Shown here: positions 20,190-29,832 of the stretch, one piece after another
Layout of the letters: each line of letters begins with the position of its first letter
How positions within the stretch are numbered: position 1 is the stretch's first letter
Assembly: GCA_947493535.1 (NCBI GenBank)
Contig: CANLRK010000004.1
Location: forward strand, 98,950-162,949
DNA: 64,000 bases
DNA from: an uncultured Flavobacteriaceae bacterium
GTDB taxonomy: Bacteria > Bacteroidota > Bacteroidia > Flavobacteriales > Flavobacteriaceae
Direction of reading: 5' to 3'
Translations under genes and position numbers: made by a program
The notes under the pieces: model-generated
Seen by the model: the letters and a program-made list of their open reading frames with translations, nothing else
The model's database searches: none
Told to the model about the DNA's origin: nothing

Positions 20190-21410
20190 TTATTGTTTTA
20201 GCACTCTTTTACTTAATTTTCCTTTTTTAGTGTCTAAAACCACCAAATAGATTCCTTTATTTAGATAAGACATATTAATGTTACCTGAGGTTTCTTGGAG
20301 CACTAATTTTCCGTTTAAATCATAAATTCGAATATTATTTATCTTATTTTCTTTCGCTACATTTACTGTTAAATATTCCGAAACTGGATTTGGGTACATT
20401 TTCATATCTATCTCTAAGGTTTGATCTTCTATTCCTAAAACGCCGTTTACTTCAAAATACTGGCGCTCGTATAAAGACCATTCACCTGACATATTCTTCG
20501 TTCTTACATACAAATAATGATCACCTTGTGCTAAACCTACAGGTATATTTACATTAAAGTTTTCATCAATACTATTACCTGAAACTGTTAGTGCGGTTGC
20601 GCTGCCTATACCTGGATCGACATCAATAAAATATTCAGCCGCTGTAATATCTGATGTATTATTATCGAATACATGACCAAGTCTAAATGTTTTATGCTCA
20701 TATAAGCTATATTGATTTGCTGAATTTTTTGTTCGCAAAAAAATACGATGTGTTCCGGCTGGCAAACCTATTGTAGGCACCACTAAAGTTTCATCTACAA
20801 CACTTCCATCTATAACATCAATTGCAGTACCCATTCCCACTCCAGGATCTTGATTAAAGAAATATTCCGCTTCTACTATATCGGAGTTATTATTATCTGG
20901 AGTATGTGCCACCCTAAATGTTTTATGTTCATATAAACTGTACTCATTAACTGCGTTTTTAGTTCTAATAAACAACCTGTGTGTTCCCACAGGTAAGCTA
21001 GATGTAGCTATGTTTAATGTTTCATCTACAATACCTCCATCTAAAACATCAATTGCAGTTCCCATTCCTACTCCTGGGTCTTGATTTATAAAATACTCAG
21101 CTTCTACTATATCAGATATATTATTGATAAGCTCATGACCTACTCTAAACGTTTTATGAACATACATACTTGTAGTGCCATCAATATTTATAGCTCTAAC
21201 AAACAACCGATGAGTACCTTCAGACAATCCTGTTGTCGGGATTAATAAGGTTTGGTTTAGATTTTCAACATCCGGACTAATTGCCACTACGGCACCATTT
21301 CCAACACCTGGATCAGTATCAAAAAAATATTCAACACTGGCTATGTTTGATTGTGAAAAAACAACACCAAATATCAAGCAGCTGAAAATAAAAAAGATTT
21401 TAGCTTTCAT
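20190..21410 (-). CDS. T9SS type A sorting domain-containing protein with four internal repeats
   Basis: Signal peptide; C-terminal MYPNPVSEYLTVNV...IYDLNGKLVLQ...GIYLVVLDTKKGKLSKRVLKQ sorting domain. Confidence 0.9.
   Translation of the reverse strand: MKAKIFFIFSCLIFGVVFSQSNIASVEYFFDTDPGVGNGAVVAISPDVENLNQTLLIPTTGLSEGTHRLFVRAINIDGTTSMYVHKTFRVGHELINNISDIVEAEYFINQDPGVGMGTAIDVLDGGIVDETLNIATSSLPVGTHRLFIRTKNAVNEYSLYEHKTFRVAHTPDNNNSDIVEAEYFFNQDPGVGMGTAIDVIDGSVVDETLVVPTIGLPAGTHRIFLRTKNSANQYSLYEHKTFRLGHVFDNNTSDITAAEYFIDVDPGIGSATALTVSGNSIDENFNVNIPVGLAQGDHYLYVRTKNMSGEWSLYERQYFEVNGVLGIEDQTLEIDMKMYPNPVSEYLTVNVAKENKINNIRIYDLNGKLVLQETSGNINMSYLNKGIYLVVLDTKKGKLSKRVLKQ
20448..21338 (-). repeat. Four tandem ~77-aa (~231-bp) protein repeats (xxYFxxxDPGxGxxTAx...GTHRLFxRTKN...SLYEHKTFR)
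   Basis: DPG motifs recur at aa ~33, 111, 188 and 265 of the translation, spacing 77-78 aa. Confidence 0.85.
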
Positions 21411-21421
21411 ACTTAATATTT

Positions 21422-22465
21422 TTAATTTGTTTTATTAGCGTTTGCTTTCAGGTTTACATTCAAATCAGTACCTGCAGGAAGCATATTATTCTGGATAGTC
21501 ATCTCTGTTATATAAGGTAACAAAGTAGGGTACCCTCGCATGTCAAAGTCATAAAAACCATTGTGGATACCCACTTCATTTCCATCAGTTCCTAAAGAAC
21601 CTGAACCGATATGATAATCGTTTAACACATCAAAAACTGGATTATTTACTGGAATACTTGTGAAAATTGGGTTTACATTATCATGATTGCCTATCCCATT
21701 CATAAGCGCTAAAGTGTTACCAGGGTAACTATAACTTAAACAATTATGAAAAGTTGTAGGTGTTCCTCCCGCTTCCCAATTTGTACCATTAAAAGAACTT
21801 GTAAATACAAACACATTATTTTGAGCAACCAAATCTATTGGATTAGCGATAAATGACTGCGTTGTTACTCCTTGAAAAACAATCACATTGTTATTAAATA
21901 TGGTACTACTATTTAAGTAATTTAACCCATTTGCAGATGGTGTATCGAAAAAGTTGTTTACAACGGTAGTATTCATACTATTTGATGCATTAGAACTTAG
22001 AGTTAAATTATTATTAATAATATTACCCTGAATGATAACATTATCTGTTATCCCTCCAGAAATTGTAATATTAAACAACATATTATTTTCAATTGTAATA
22101 TTTGATCTTGTACCTGTTACACTTAAGCTTGTATTTGCAGATACTCCTATACCACTTAACTTCACATTGCTAGCCGTAATGCTGATATTTCCAAAAAATG
22201 CTCTTCTCCCATTATTTAATTCTGGCGTATGTCCTCCTCCATAAATAGTTACTTCTTTATTAATTGTAATTGAACCATATGTAGTCTGTGAAGGCTGCAC
22301 ATAAATCGTATCTCCATTTGCAGCAGCAGCAATTGCACCTGCAAACGTACTATACACATGAGCTGGCGTTGTATCAATACTTACATTATTATCTACAATT
22401 AAAATTGTTTGTGCGTTTGTATAGCTTATACAAAATATAGCTATTAATAGAATAATTTTTTTCAT
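21422..22465 (-). CDS. Secreted protein, probable right-handed parallel beta-helix
   Basis: Signal peptide MKKIILLIAIFCISYTNAQ; Asn/Ile-rich short repeats (NITIENNMLFNITISGGITDNVIIQGNIINNNLTL). Confidence 0.7.
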   Translation of the reverse strand: MKKIILLIAIFCISYTNAQTILIVDNNVSIDTTPAHVYSTFAGAIAAAANGDTIYVQPSQTTYGSITINKEVTIYGGGHTPELNNGRRAFFGNISITASNVKLSGIGVSANTSLSVTGTRSNITIENNMLFNITISGGITDNVIIQGNIINNNLTLSSNASNSMNTTVVNNFFDTPSANGLNYLNSSTIFNNNVIVFQGVTTQSFIANPIDLVAQNNVFVFTSSFNGTNWEAGGTPTTFHNCLSYSYPGNTLALMNGIGNHDNVNPIFTSIPVNNPVFDVLNDYHIGSGSLGTDGNEVGIHNGFYDFDMRGYPTLLPYITEMTIQNNMLPAGTDLNVNLKANANKTN

Positions 22466-22537
22466 GACTTTAGTGATTTAATTAATTATTTGTTTTGTTA
22501 TAACAAATGTATTAGCACTAAAAAAATCATGAAATAG

Positions 22538-22579
22538 GGTTATTTCCGTAAAATTTCACAAATATATACGGAAATAACC
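22538..22579. promoter_or_regulatory. 13-bp perfect inverted repeat GGTTATTTCCGTA-N16-TACGGAAATAACC; candidate operator or stem-loop
   Basis: Read directly from the intergenic sequence between the response regulator and beta-helix genes. Confidence 0.55.
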
Positions 22580-22598
22580 GTATTTGGCCAGTTTAGTT

Positions 22599-23234
22599 TT
22601 AGGTCACCAATTTATTTTGAAAAGCATATCTTATAATTCCCGCTACATTTTTTACTTGTATTTTCTTCATAATATTGGTACGGTGTGTATCCACTGTACG
22701 CGGGCTAATATGTAGTTTATCACCAATTTGATTATTTGTTAATCCATCAACAAGTAGTTTTACTATTTCTACCTCTCTATCTGAAAGTATTTGAACAGAG
22801 GTATTAGAGGCTATTTGTTCAGTATCCTTACGCAATAAAGCTTTAGTGACATCTGTATTGAAATAACTTCCTCCGGAGTAAATTGTTTTTACAGCCTGAA
22901 TCAATTCATTATTAGGAATTGTTTTCAACATATAACCTTTTACTCCATACTCAATAAGATTACTTATTATAGACTTTTCTTGATGCATTGACAGTATTGC
23001 CACATGGATACTTGGATAGCTTTTTATAAGTTCTTTTGCGCAATCAATACCATTCATTATTGGCATATCAATATCTAATAACACAACATCTACATGTATA
23101 TCTTTTACATAATCCAATACTTCCTTTCCGTTAGTTACAACTACACTAACATGAATATCTTCTGACTTTGAAAAGGTGTTTTTTATCCCTTCAGCCATTA
23201 ACGGATGATCATCTGCTATAAGAATACGTATCAT
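22599..23234 (-). CDS. Response regulator, LuxR/NarL-type
   Basis: Receiver domain DVVLLDIDMPIMNG; HTH LSDREVEIVKLLVDGLTNNQIGDKLHISPRTVDTHRTNIMKK. Confidence 0.95.
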   Translation of the reverse strand: MIRILIADDHPLMAEGIKNTFSKSEDIHVSVVVTNGKEVLDYVKDIHVDVVLLDIDMPIMNGIDCAKELIKSYPSIHVAILSMHQEKSIISNLIEYGVKGYMLKTIPNNELIQAVKTIYSGGSYFNTDVTKALLRKDTEQIASNTSVQILSDREVEIVKLLVDGLTNNQIGDKLHISPRTVDTHRTNIMKKIQVKNVAGIIRYAFQNKLVT

Positions 23235-25021
23235 AATGGTATTTTAACTGTCACTAAAGTACCACTATTTTCACTTGAACCAAAATTTACTGAACCATGT
23301 AAACTTGCTAACCTACTCTTTATATTTAATAAGCCTATGCCTTCTTTTTTATTTTGTTTAATACCTCTTCCATTATCTTCTACAACAAATAGCACATTTG
23401 CTTTATTTATAAACAATTGCACACTTACATCAGTAGCACAACTATGCTTAATTACATTATGTATTAACTCTTGAGCTATACGGTATATGGTAATTTCTAC
23501 TTTCTGTGGCAATCTTTCTTTTATATTAAAATATTCAAAGTTGTATTCAATATTTGTGTACCCTAAACTATTTGCTAACATATCTTCTAACGCTGCCACC
23601 AAGCCCAACTCCTCTAATGCCTTAGGCATTAACTGATGCGACACATTTCTTAACTCTTGATTAGTGTTTTCTAATCTGCTCAAAAGTTCTTTTGACCTAT
23701 TACCTGAAGCTGCCTCTCTCCAGCCTAAAATAACACTTCCAATATCTTGCACTATTCCATCATGCAATTCTTTAGCAATACGAGCACGTTCTTTTTCTTC
23801 TGCTTCTATCATTGCTTGTATACCAGCCTCTTTTTCTTTTACTATTGCTAAGTGCTTTTCTTGCTCGTACTTTCTTTTATTTCGCTGTACAAACGTATAA
23901 CCTCCAAATAGTAGTAATAATAATCCGCCTAACAAACCATACATCAAAACTGTTCTCTTGGACAACTCTAACTCAGTTTCTACTTTTGCTGCTTGTGTTT
24001 CTAATATTTCCTTTTCTTTTTCAGCTGTTTCGTACTTTGTTTGATACTCTAGTATACTTTTGGCTTTAACTACATCAAATAAACTATCTTTAATTTTATT
24101 TGTTTGCATTTTATACTCTAATGCTAACTTATAGTTAGCCATTGTTGCATAAATTACATGTAATGAATCGTAACATTTTCTCGCTAAATCAATATAATTT
24201 TGAGAAGCGCTTTTTTGAATTACTCTATCATATTGCAGTATTGCTAAAGGATATTTTTGTTGATGTAAGTATAAATCAGCAATTGCTTTTTCTGTTTCCA
24301 ACAAGTAAAAGTTATCCTTAATTTTTTCTCTTATCAATTTTGACTCTCTTAACAGTTCCATAGCTTTAATAAAGTTATGATTTCTCTTTTCTATTAGAGC
24401 TAAGTCTAACAAAGCAAATCCTAAGCCTACGCTATCTTTCTGTACCTTTCTTATCTTATGACACTCCTTAAACAAACTATCAGCATACTTATAATAACCA
24501 AACCTATTATAATAAGATGCTTTCATACCATATGAAGTTCCTAGATGTCTTAACTCACCTGATTGCTTCGCGTTAAACTCTGCCTCATCCCATTTTTCAA
24601 AAGCTCTAAGAGAATCTTTTTGCTTAGCATAAAAATTACCCATTTCATTGCATAATTGAGATAACTCAGCTTTATATGGTGACTTTTCAAGTAAGCCATA
24701 CGCTTTTAAATATATTTCATGGGCTTCTTTATAGTTCCCTGACAAATAAAGTACTATACCATAATGCATTAATGATAAAGCGTGGCGTTTATCATCTAAG
24801 TACAGCTCTGATAACTCCACGGCTTTTTTACTTTGCTTTAAACCATTAGCTGCATTTTCACTATAAATTTTATAAAAGTTTTTATTAATTGAATCAACAA
24901 ACAGGCTATCTTTCCTTAAACTTTGAATTGTCTTCTTATTATTATCAGCAACTTTTTTTTCTCTACATGAAACTAACAGTAGTACAGAAAACATTAGTAT
25001 GATACAATTACAACGAAACAT
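23231..25021 (-). CDS. TPR-containing sensor histidine kinase (HisKA_3 type), lipoprotein-like N-terminus
   Basis: RIAKELHDGIVQDIGSV H-box; HATPase VVEDNGRGIKQNKKEGIGLLNIKSRL; overlaps the response regulator start. Confidence 0.93.
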   Translation of the reverse strand: MFRCNCIILMFSVLLLVSCREKKVADNNKKTIQSLRKDSLFVDSINKNFYKIYSENAANGLKQSKKAVELSELYLDDKRHALSLMHYGIVLYLSGNYKEAHEIYLKAYGLLEKSPYKAELSQLCNEMGNFYAKQKDSLRAFEKWDEAEFNAKQSGELRHLGTSYGMKASYYNRFGYYKYADSLFKECHKIRKVQKDSVGLGFALLDLALIEKRNHNFIKAMELLRESKLIREKIKDNFYLLETEKAIADLYLHQQKYPLAILQYDRVIQKSASQNYIDLARKCYDSLHVIYATMANYKLALEYKMQTNKIKDSLFDVVKAKSILEYQTKYETAEKEKEILETQAAKVETELELSKRTVLMYGLLGGLLLLLFGGYTFVQRNKRKYEQEKHLAIVKEKEAGIQAMIEAEEKERARIAKELHDGIVQDIGSVILGWREAASGNRSKELLSRLENTNQELRNVSHQLMPKALEELGLVAALEDMLANSLGYTNIEYNFEYFNIKERLPQKVEITIYRIAQELIHNVIKHSCATDVSVQLFINKANVLFVVEDNGRGIKQNKKEGIGLLNIKSRLASLHGSVNFGSSENSGTLVTVKIPL

Positions 25022-25023
25022 TT

Positions 25024-26046
25024 TTAAAACAGTCCTCCTTGAATATTTCCTTTAATTTTACCCAAATGAGTATACGCTAGTTCTGTAACTTCTCTACCTC
25101 TTGGTGTACGTAAAATAAACCCTTGCTGAATTAAAAAAGGTTCATACACTTCCTCTATAGTTTCCGGATTTTCTGAAACAGCAGTTGCTAATGTAGTTAT
25201 CCCTACTGGGCCACCTTTAAACTTATCAATAAGAGTGGTTAGTATTTTATTATCCATTTCATCAAGTCCGTGCGCATCAACATTCAGTGCCTTTAATCCA
25301 AATCGAGCAATTGCAACATCTATTTTCCCATTCCCTTTTATTTGTGCAAAATCACGTACCCTACGCAGCAAAGAATTCGCAATACGAGGAGTTCCTCTAC
25401 TTCTTCCTGCAATTTCAATTGCGGCTTCTAAATCAATAGGAACATTTAAAATATGTGCACTACGCTCAACAATTGTTGACAAAAGTTCGGTAGTATAATA
25501 TTGAAGTCGGGACTGAATACCAAATCGCGCGCGCATTGGTGCAGTTAACAAACCCGAACGAGTGGTAGCACCAATCAATGTAAATGGGTTTAAGTTAATT
25601 TGTACCGACCTAGCATTAGGTCCTGTTTCAATCATTATATCTATTTTATAATCTTCCATTGCAGAATATAAATACTCCTCAACAATAGGACTCAGACGAT
25701 GTATCTCATCAATAAACAATACATCACGTTCATCCAAATTGGTTAATAAACCCGCTAAATCACCTGGTTTGTCTAATACAGGTCCAGAAGTGACTTTAAT
25801 CCCAACCCCAAGTTCATTAGCTAAAATATGAGCTAATGTAGTTTTACCTAAACCTGGTGGCCCATGAAATAAGGTATGATCTAAAGCTTCATCTCGTAAA
25901 TTAGCTGCTTGAACAAAGATCCTAAGGTTTTCTAATACTTGATCTTGTCCAGCAAAGTCATCAAAAGATAAAGGCCTTAAGGCTCTTTCTACATCATGAT
26001 CTGCCGATGAGAAATTTTCGTTGGTTGGATCTAAATTTTCATTCAT
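25024..26046 (-). CDS. ruvB: Holliday junction branch migration DNA helicase RuvB
   Basis: [51 protein letters not shown]. Confidence 0.98.
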   Translation of the reverse strand: MNENLDPTNENFSSADHDVERALRPLSFDDFAGQDQVLENLRIFVQAANLRDEALDHTLFHGPPGLGKTTLAHILANELGVGIKVTSGPVLDKPGDLAGLLTNLDERDVLFIDEIHRLSPIVEEYLYSAMEDYKIDIMIETGPNARSVQINLNPFTLIGATTRSGLLTAPMRARFGIQSRLQYYTTELLSTIVERSAHILNVPIDLEAAIEIAGRSRGTPRIANSLLRRVRDFAQIKGNGKIDVAIARFGLKALNVDAHGLDEMDNKILTTLIDKFKGGPVGITTLATAVSENPETIEEVYEPFLIQQGFILRTPRGREVTELAYTHLGKIKGNIQGGLF

Positions 26047-26341
26047 ATAATGCTTCTGGTGGTATAGTAAGGAAAATGTAAAAGTAGCAAAAATCTATTT
26101 CATCTAAATTAAAGACCTATACAAAAACTTGCCACTGCGTTATACCACAAAAAAACAATGTTTAACCACTTTTTTTAGTAAATAGCAGATATTATTTGCG
26201 TTTAATCGAAAAAATACGTTGTGAATTATTCAATAAAAATTACAATTAAATAGCACATCCATAACATAGTTGTGGTTTAGATTAAAAAATAGCTAACATA
26301 TTGGTTTTCATCTTTATAATGTAATAAAAATTTGCAACCTG

Positions 26342-26372
26342 TTGATTTTTAACACGATACAAGTTAAGTTTG
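26342..26372 (+). promoter_or_regulatory. Putative promoter: TTG-20 nt-TAAGTTTG
   Basis: Matches the Bacteroidota -33 TTG / -7 TAnnTTTG consensus upstream of the 26429 ORF. Confidence 0.6.
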
Positions 26373-26428
26373 TAGAGTCAAATAAAATGACATTGGGGAA
26401 TAAATATACTAACTAATAAAACTACACA

Positions 26429-26779
26429 ATGAATTTAAAACATGTTATGCTAATTGGGGCAATGGCAATCACTACTTCATCAATTTTTGGTACTGAAAAA
26501 GACAATACCATTGATAAAAAAGCATGTAAGTATGTAAAAGAACAAATTTCATTAATTGAAAAATTTCACAACTTAGAAGAAGGGTACAGTTTAGAATTAG
26601 TATCTGCTAGTAATTTTTTACAACAAATAACTCAATTAAAGTCAAAAACGGGTTATAGTTACGAAACAATAGGACTAACCAAAGCTAACGATCTTGAAGC
26701 TTGGAAAAAATGGTTTGATGAAAACAAGCATTTACTACACTGGGATAAAGAAACAAAAACTGTAATTGTTCAATTGTAA
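26429..26779 (+). CDS. Small exported hypothetical protein
   Basis: N-terminal hydrophobic leader; promoter-like sequence upstream and terminator downstream. Confidence 0.7.
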   Translation: MNLKHVMLIGAMAITTSSIFGTEKDNTIDKKACKYVKEQISLIEKFHNLEEGYSLELVSASNFLQQITQLKSKTGYSYETIGLTKANDLEAWKKWFDENKHLLHWDKETKTVIVQL

Positions 26780-26798
26780 TTCTTTATTAATAACACTT

Positions 26799-26829
26799 AA
26801 AAGCCACTTCAATCGAAGTGGCTTTTTTT
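26799..26829 (+). terminator. Rho-independent terminator
   Basis: AAGCCACTTC-AATC-GAAGTGGCTT followed by T-run. Confidence 0.85.
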
Positions 26830-26867
26830 ATTAACTAATATAATAGATGAATAATTAAATTACAAAA

Positions 26868-26902
26868 CAAAAAAACCTTCTAATATTTAGAAGGTTTTTT
26901 TT
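26868..26902 (-). terminator. Terminator of the act/cox operon
   Basis: AAAAAACCTTCTAATATTTAGAAGGTTTTTT hairpin 3' of coxA on the minus strand. Confidence 0.8.
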
Positions 26903-26930
26903 GTATAAAGTTCCTTAAAAAAGGATATTT

Positions 26931-28700
26931 TTAGTGATGTAATTCTTCTTCACCTGGTTTCATTGGTACGTTTTGCGGTACAAAATCTTCATCATGACCT
27001 GGCTTACTATAGTCGTAAGACCAACGGTGTACCTCAGGTATATCACCTGGCCAGTTACCATGAATATGCTCTACTGGTGTAGTCCACTCTAAAGTATTAG
27101 ACCTCCATGGATTTTGCGTAGCTCTTTCTCCATTGAAAATACTGTTAAAGAAGTTATATAAGAAAATTAATTGTCCTAATCCTGTTATGATAGCAAAAAT
27201 GGTAATAACCACGTTAATATCCGCTAAATCGTCAAAAATAGGGAAACTTGTATTGTTATAATAACGACGTGGTAATCCGGCTAAACCTGTAAAGTGCATT
27301 GGGTAAAATACACCGTATGCTCCAACAGCTGTAATCCAGAAGTGTAAGTAACCTAATTTTTTGCTCATCATTCTACCAAACATTTTTGGGAACCAATGAT
27401 AAACACCCGCTAAGAAACCATAAACTGCTGTTACCCCCATTACTAAGTGGAAGTGTGCAACTACGAACATGGTATCATGTACGTTAATATCTAAAGTACT
27501 GTCTCCTAAAATAATTCCTGTTAATCCTCCAGAAACGAAAGTAGAAACTAATCCGATTGAGAATAACATTGCAGGGTTAAACTGTAAGTTACCTTTCCAG
27601 AGTGTAGTAATATAGTTAAATGCTTTTACCGCAGATGGTATAGCAATTAATAAAGTAGTAAATGTAAATACCGACCCCAAGAATGGGTTCATTCCTGAAA
27701 TAAACATGTGGTGTCCCCATACAATACACGATAAGAAGGCTATAGCTAATACCGAAGCAATCATGGCTCTATAACCAAAAATTGGTTTACGTGAGTTTGT
27801 AGCTATAATTTCAGATGTAATACCTAAGGCAGGTAATAATACGATATATACTTCAGGGTGACCTAAGAACCAGAATAAGTGTTCAAACAATACTGGTGAT
27901 CCTCCTTGGTAGTGTAATACTTCTCCATTAATGAAAATATCTGATAGGTAGAAAGAAGTTCCGAAACTTCTATCCATAATTAACAATAAGGCAGCGGATA
28001 ATAAAACAGGGAAAGAAACCACCCCAATAATAGCTGTTACAAAGAATGTCCATATGGTTAATGGTAAACGCGTCATTGACATTCCTTTAGTACGTAAGTT
28101 GATTACAGTTACAATATAGTTTAATGAACCTAGTAACGATGATGCAATAAATATTGCCATTGATACTAACCAAAGTGTCATACCCATTCCTGATCCAGGA
28201 ATTGCTTGTGGCAATACAGATAATGGTGGGTAAATTGTCCATCCAGCAGAAGCAGGACCTGCTTCAACAAACAATGAAATTACCATAATAACTGAAGACA
28301 AGAAAAACAACCAGTAGGATACCATGTTTAAGAAACCTGATGCCATATCTCTAGCTCCAATTTGTAACGGTATTAATAAGTTACTAAAAGTACCACTTAA
28401 ACCTGCTGTAAGTACAAAGAATACCATAATAGTACCATGAATAGTTACTAAGGCTAAGTAAGAATCAGCATCTAGTACGCCTCCTGGAGCCATACGATCG
28501 CCTAAAAGAATTTCCATTATCTTAAATGGTTCTTCTGGCCATGCTAATTGTAATCTGAATAACATTGACATTGCAATACCAATAATTCCCATGATGATAC
28601 CCGTAATCAAGTATTGCTTAGAGATCATTTTATGATCTATACTAAAAATATATTTAGTAATGAATGTCTCTTTGTGGTGTCCGTGATCGTCGTGTGACAT
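26931..28700 (-). CDS. Cytochrome c oxidase subunit I
   Basis: WFLGHPEVYIVLLPALG, WGHHMF, HDTMFVVAHFHLVMG. Confidence 0.97.
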   Translation of the reverse strand: MSHDDHGHHKETFITKYIFSIDHKMISKQYLITGIIMGIIGIAMSMLFRLQLAWPEEPFKIMEILLGDRMAPGGVLDADSYLALVTIHGTIMVFFVLTAGLSGTFSNLLIPLQIGARDMASGFLNMVSYWLFFLSSVIMVISLFVEAGPASAGWTIYPPLSVLPQAIPGSGMGMTLWLVSMAIFIASSLLGSLNYIVTVINLRTKGMSMTRLPLTIWTFFVTAIIGVVSFPVLLSAALLLIMDRSFGTSFYLSDIFINGEVLHYQGGSPVLFEHLFWFLGHPEVYIVLLPALGITSEIIATNSRKPIFGYRAMIASVLAIAFLSCIVWGHHMFISGMNPFLGSVFTFTTLLIAIPSAVKAFNYITTLWKGNLQFNPAMLFSIGLVSTFVSGGLTGIILGDSTLDINVHDTMFVVAHFHLVMGVTAVYGFLAGVYHWFPKMFGRMMSKKLGYLHFWITAVGAYGVFYPMHFTGLAGLPRRYYNNTSFPIFDDLADINVVITIFAIITGLGQLIFLYNFFNSIFNGERATQNPWRSNTLEWTTPVEHIHGNWPGDIPEVHRWSYDYSKPGHDEDFVPQNVPMKPGEEELHH

Positions 28701-28739
28701 AACTTTATAAAGGTTATATAGTTTTTTAAATCTAGTTAA

Positions 28740-29804
28740 TTAGTTTGCCGCTACAGTTATAACGTCTTTTGCTTTTTGTTGTTCTTTCATCCAAGCAGCA
28801 TAATCTTCTGGAGTATCAACAACAATTTTCATTTGCATATTGTAGTGAGATTTACCACAAATTTTATTACATAATAATACGTAATCAAACTCGTAGTCTT
28901 CTAACTCTTCCCCAGCTTTTCTACGCTCTGCTCTAATCTCATTGATTCTTTTAACCTTAGCTACAATTTTTTCATCTTTACGCATTTCTGCAGTAGTCAT
29001 TGTAGGTATAAAAGAAAACTCAGTTACCATACCTGGCACACAGTTCATTTGTGCTCTAAAGTGAGGCATATAAGCTGAGTGCAATACATCTTGCGAACGC
29101 ATTTTAAAATGTACACGTTTACCTACTGGTATGTGCAATTCTTTAGTAATTACATCATCTTCATAATTTTTATCAGATGTATCTAATCCTAAGGTATTAA
29201 CTGCATCAAAATCAATTAAACGTACGTTAGCCTCACCTAAAGTATTGTCTTGACCTGCATAACGTGCCGTCCAGTTAAATTGTTGTGCATACAATTCAAC
29301 TACCATTGGCTCTTCTTCACCTTCAAAATCGTAAGACATGATATCATTCCAACTAAATAATCCGAATAAAATTAACCCTGTTAAAGTAATAACTGGAATA
29401 ATAGTCCAAATCATTTCCAACTTCATATTGTCAGAATAGTATAATGCTTTTCCTCCTTCTTTACCTTGATATTTATAAGCAAAATAGTGTAATAAGAACT
29501 GTGTTAAGAAGAAAACTGGAAAAATGATTGCCCAAGATGTCATCATTAACAAATCGTAAGTTGAACCATGCTCAGAAGCTGGAGTACCTAAAAGCACATC
29601 TTTCCATGCAACATATCCTAAAACAACAAATAAAAATAGGAAGATTAAAAACCCAAGCATTAAACCTCCTTGTGTTTTGTTATCTGCATTATTAGCTACT
29701 TCAGTCTCTAACTTTGATGCTTTGTATATTTTTATAACTTTTGATAATTGCCATAATGAAATTGCAATTAAAAGCGCTACTACTATGTATAAAAAAACTG
29801 TCAT
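28740..29804 (-). CDS. Cytochrome c oxidase subunit II
   Basis: CuA-type motif CNKICGKSHYNM; HSAYMPHFRAQMNCVPGM. Confidence 0.93.
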   Translation of the reverse strand: MTVFLYIVVALLIAISLWQLSKVIKIYKASKLETEVANNADNKTQGGLMLGFLIFLFLFVVLGYVAWKDVLLGTPASEHGSTYDLLMMTSWAIIFPVFFLTQFLLHYFAYKYQGKEGGKALYYSDNMKLEMIWTIIPVITLTGLILFGLFSWNDIMSYDFEGEEEPMVVELYAQQFNWTARYAGQDNTLGEANVRLIDFDAVNTLGLDTSDKNYEDDVITKELHIPVGKRVHFKMRSQDVLHSAYMPHFRAQMNCVPGMVTEFSFIPTMTTAEMRKDEKIVAKVKRINEIRAERRKAGEELEDYEFDYVLLCNKICGKSHYNMQMKIVVDTPEDYAAWMKEQQKAKDVITVAAN

Positions 29805-29832
29805 TACTTTAAATTTCTAGTTTTAATTAATT

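Noticed and set aside
20036-20230. Short plus-strand ORF in the intergenic region
   Set aside because: Low-complexity translation, no domain, overlaps the T9SS gene end; better explained as an intergenic structure
20448-21338. Tandem DNA repeats as a possible CRISPR or satellite
   Set aside because: Units are ~231 bp, diverged, and in frame with a T9SS protein; these are protein repeats
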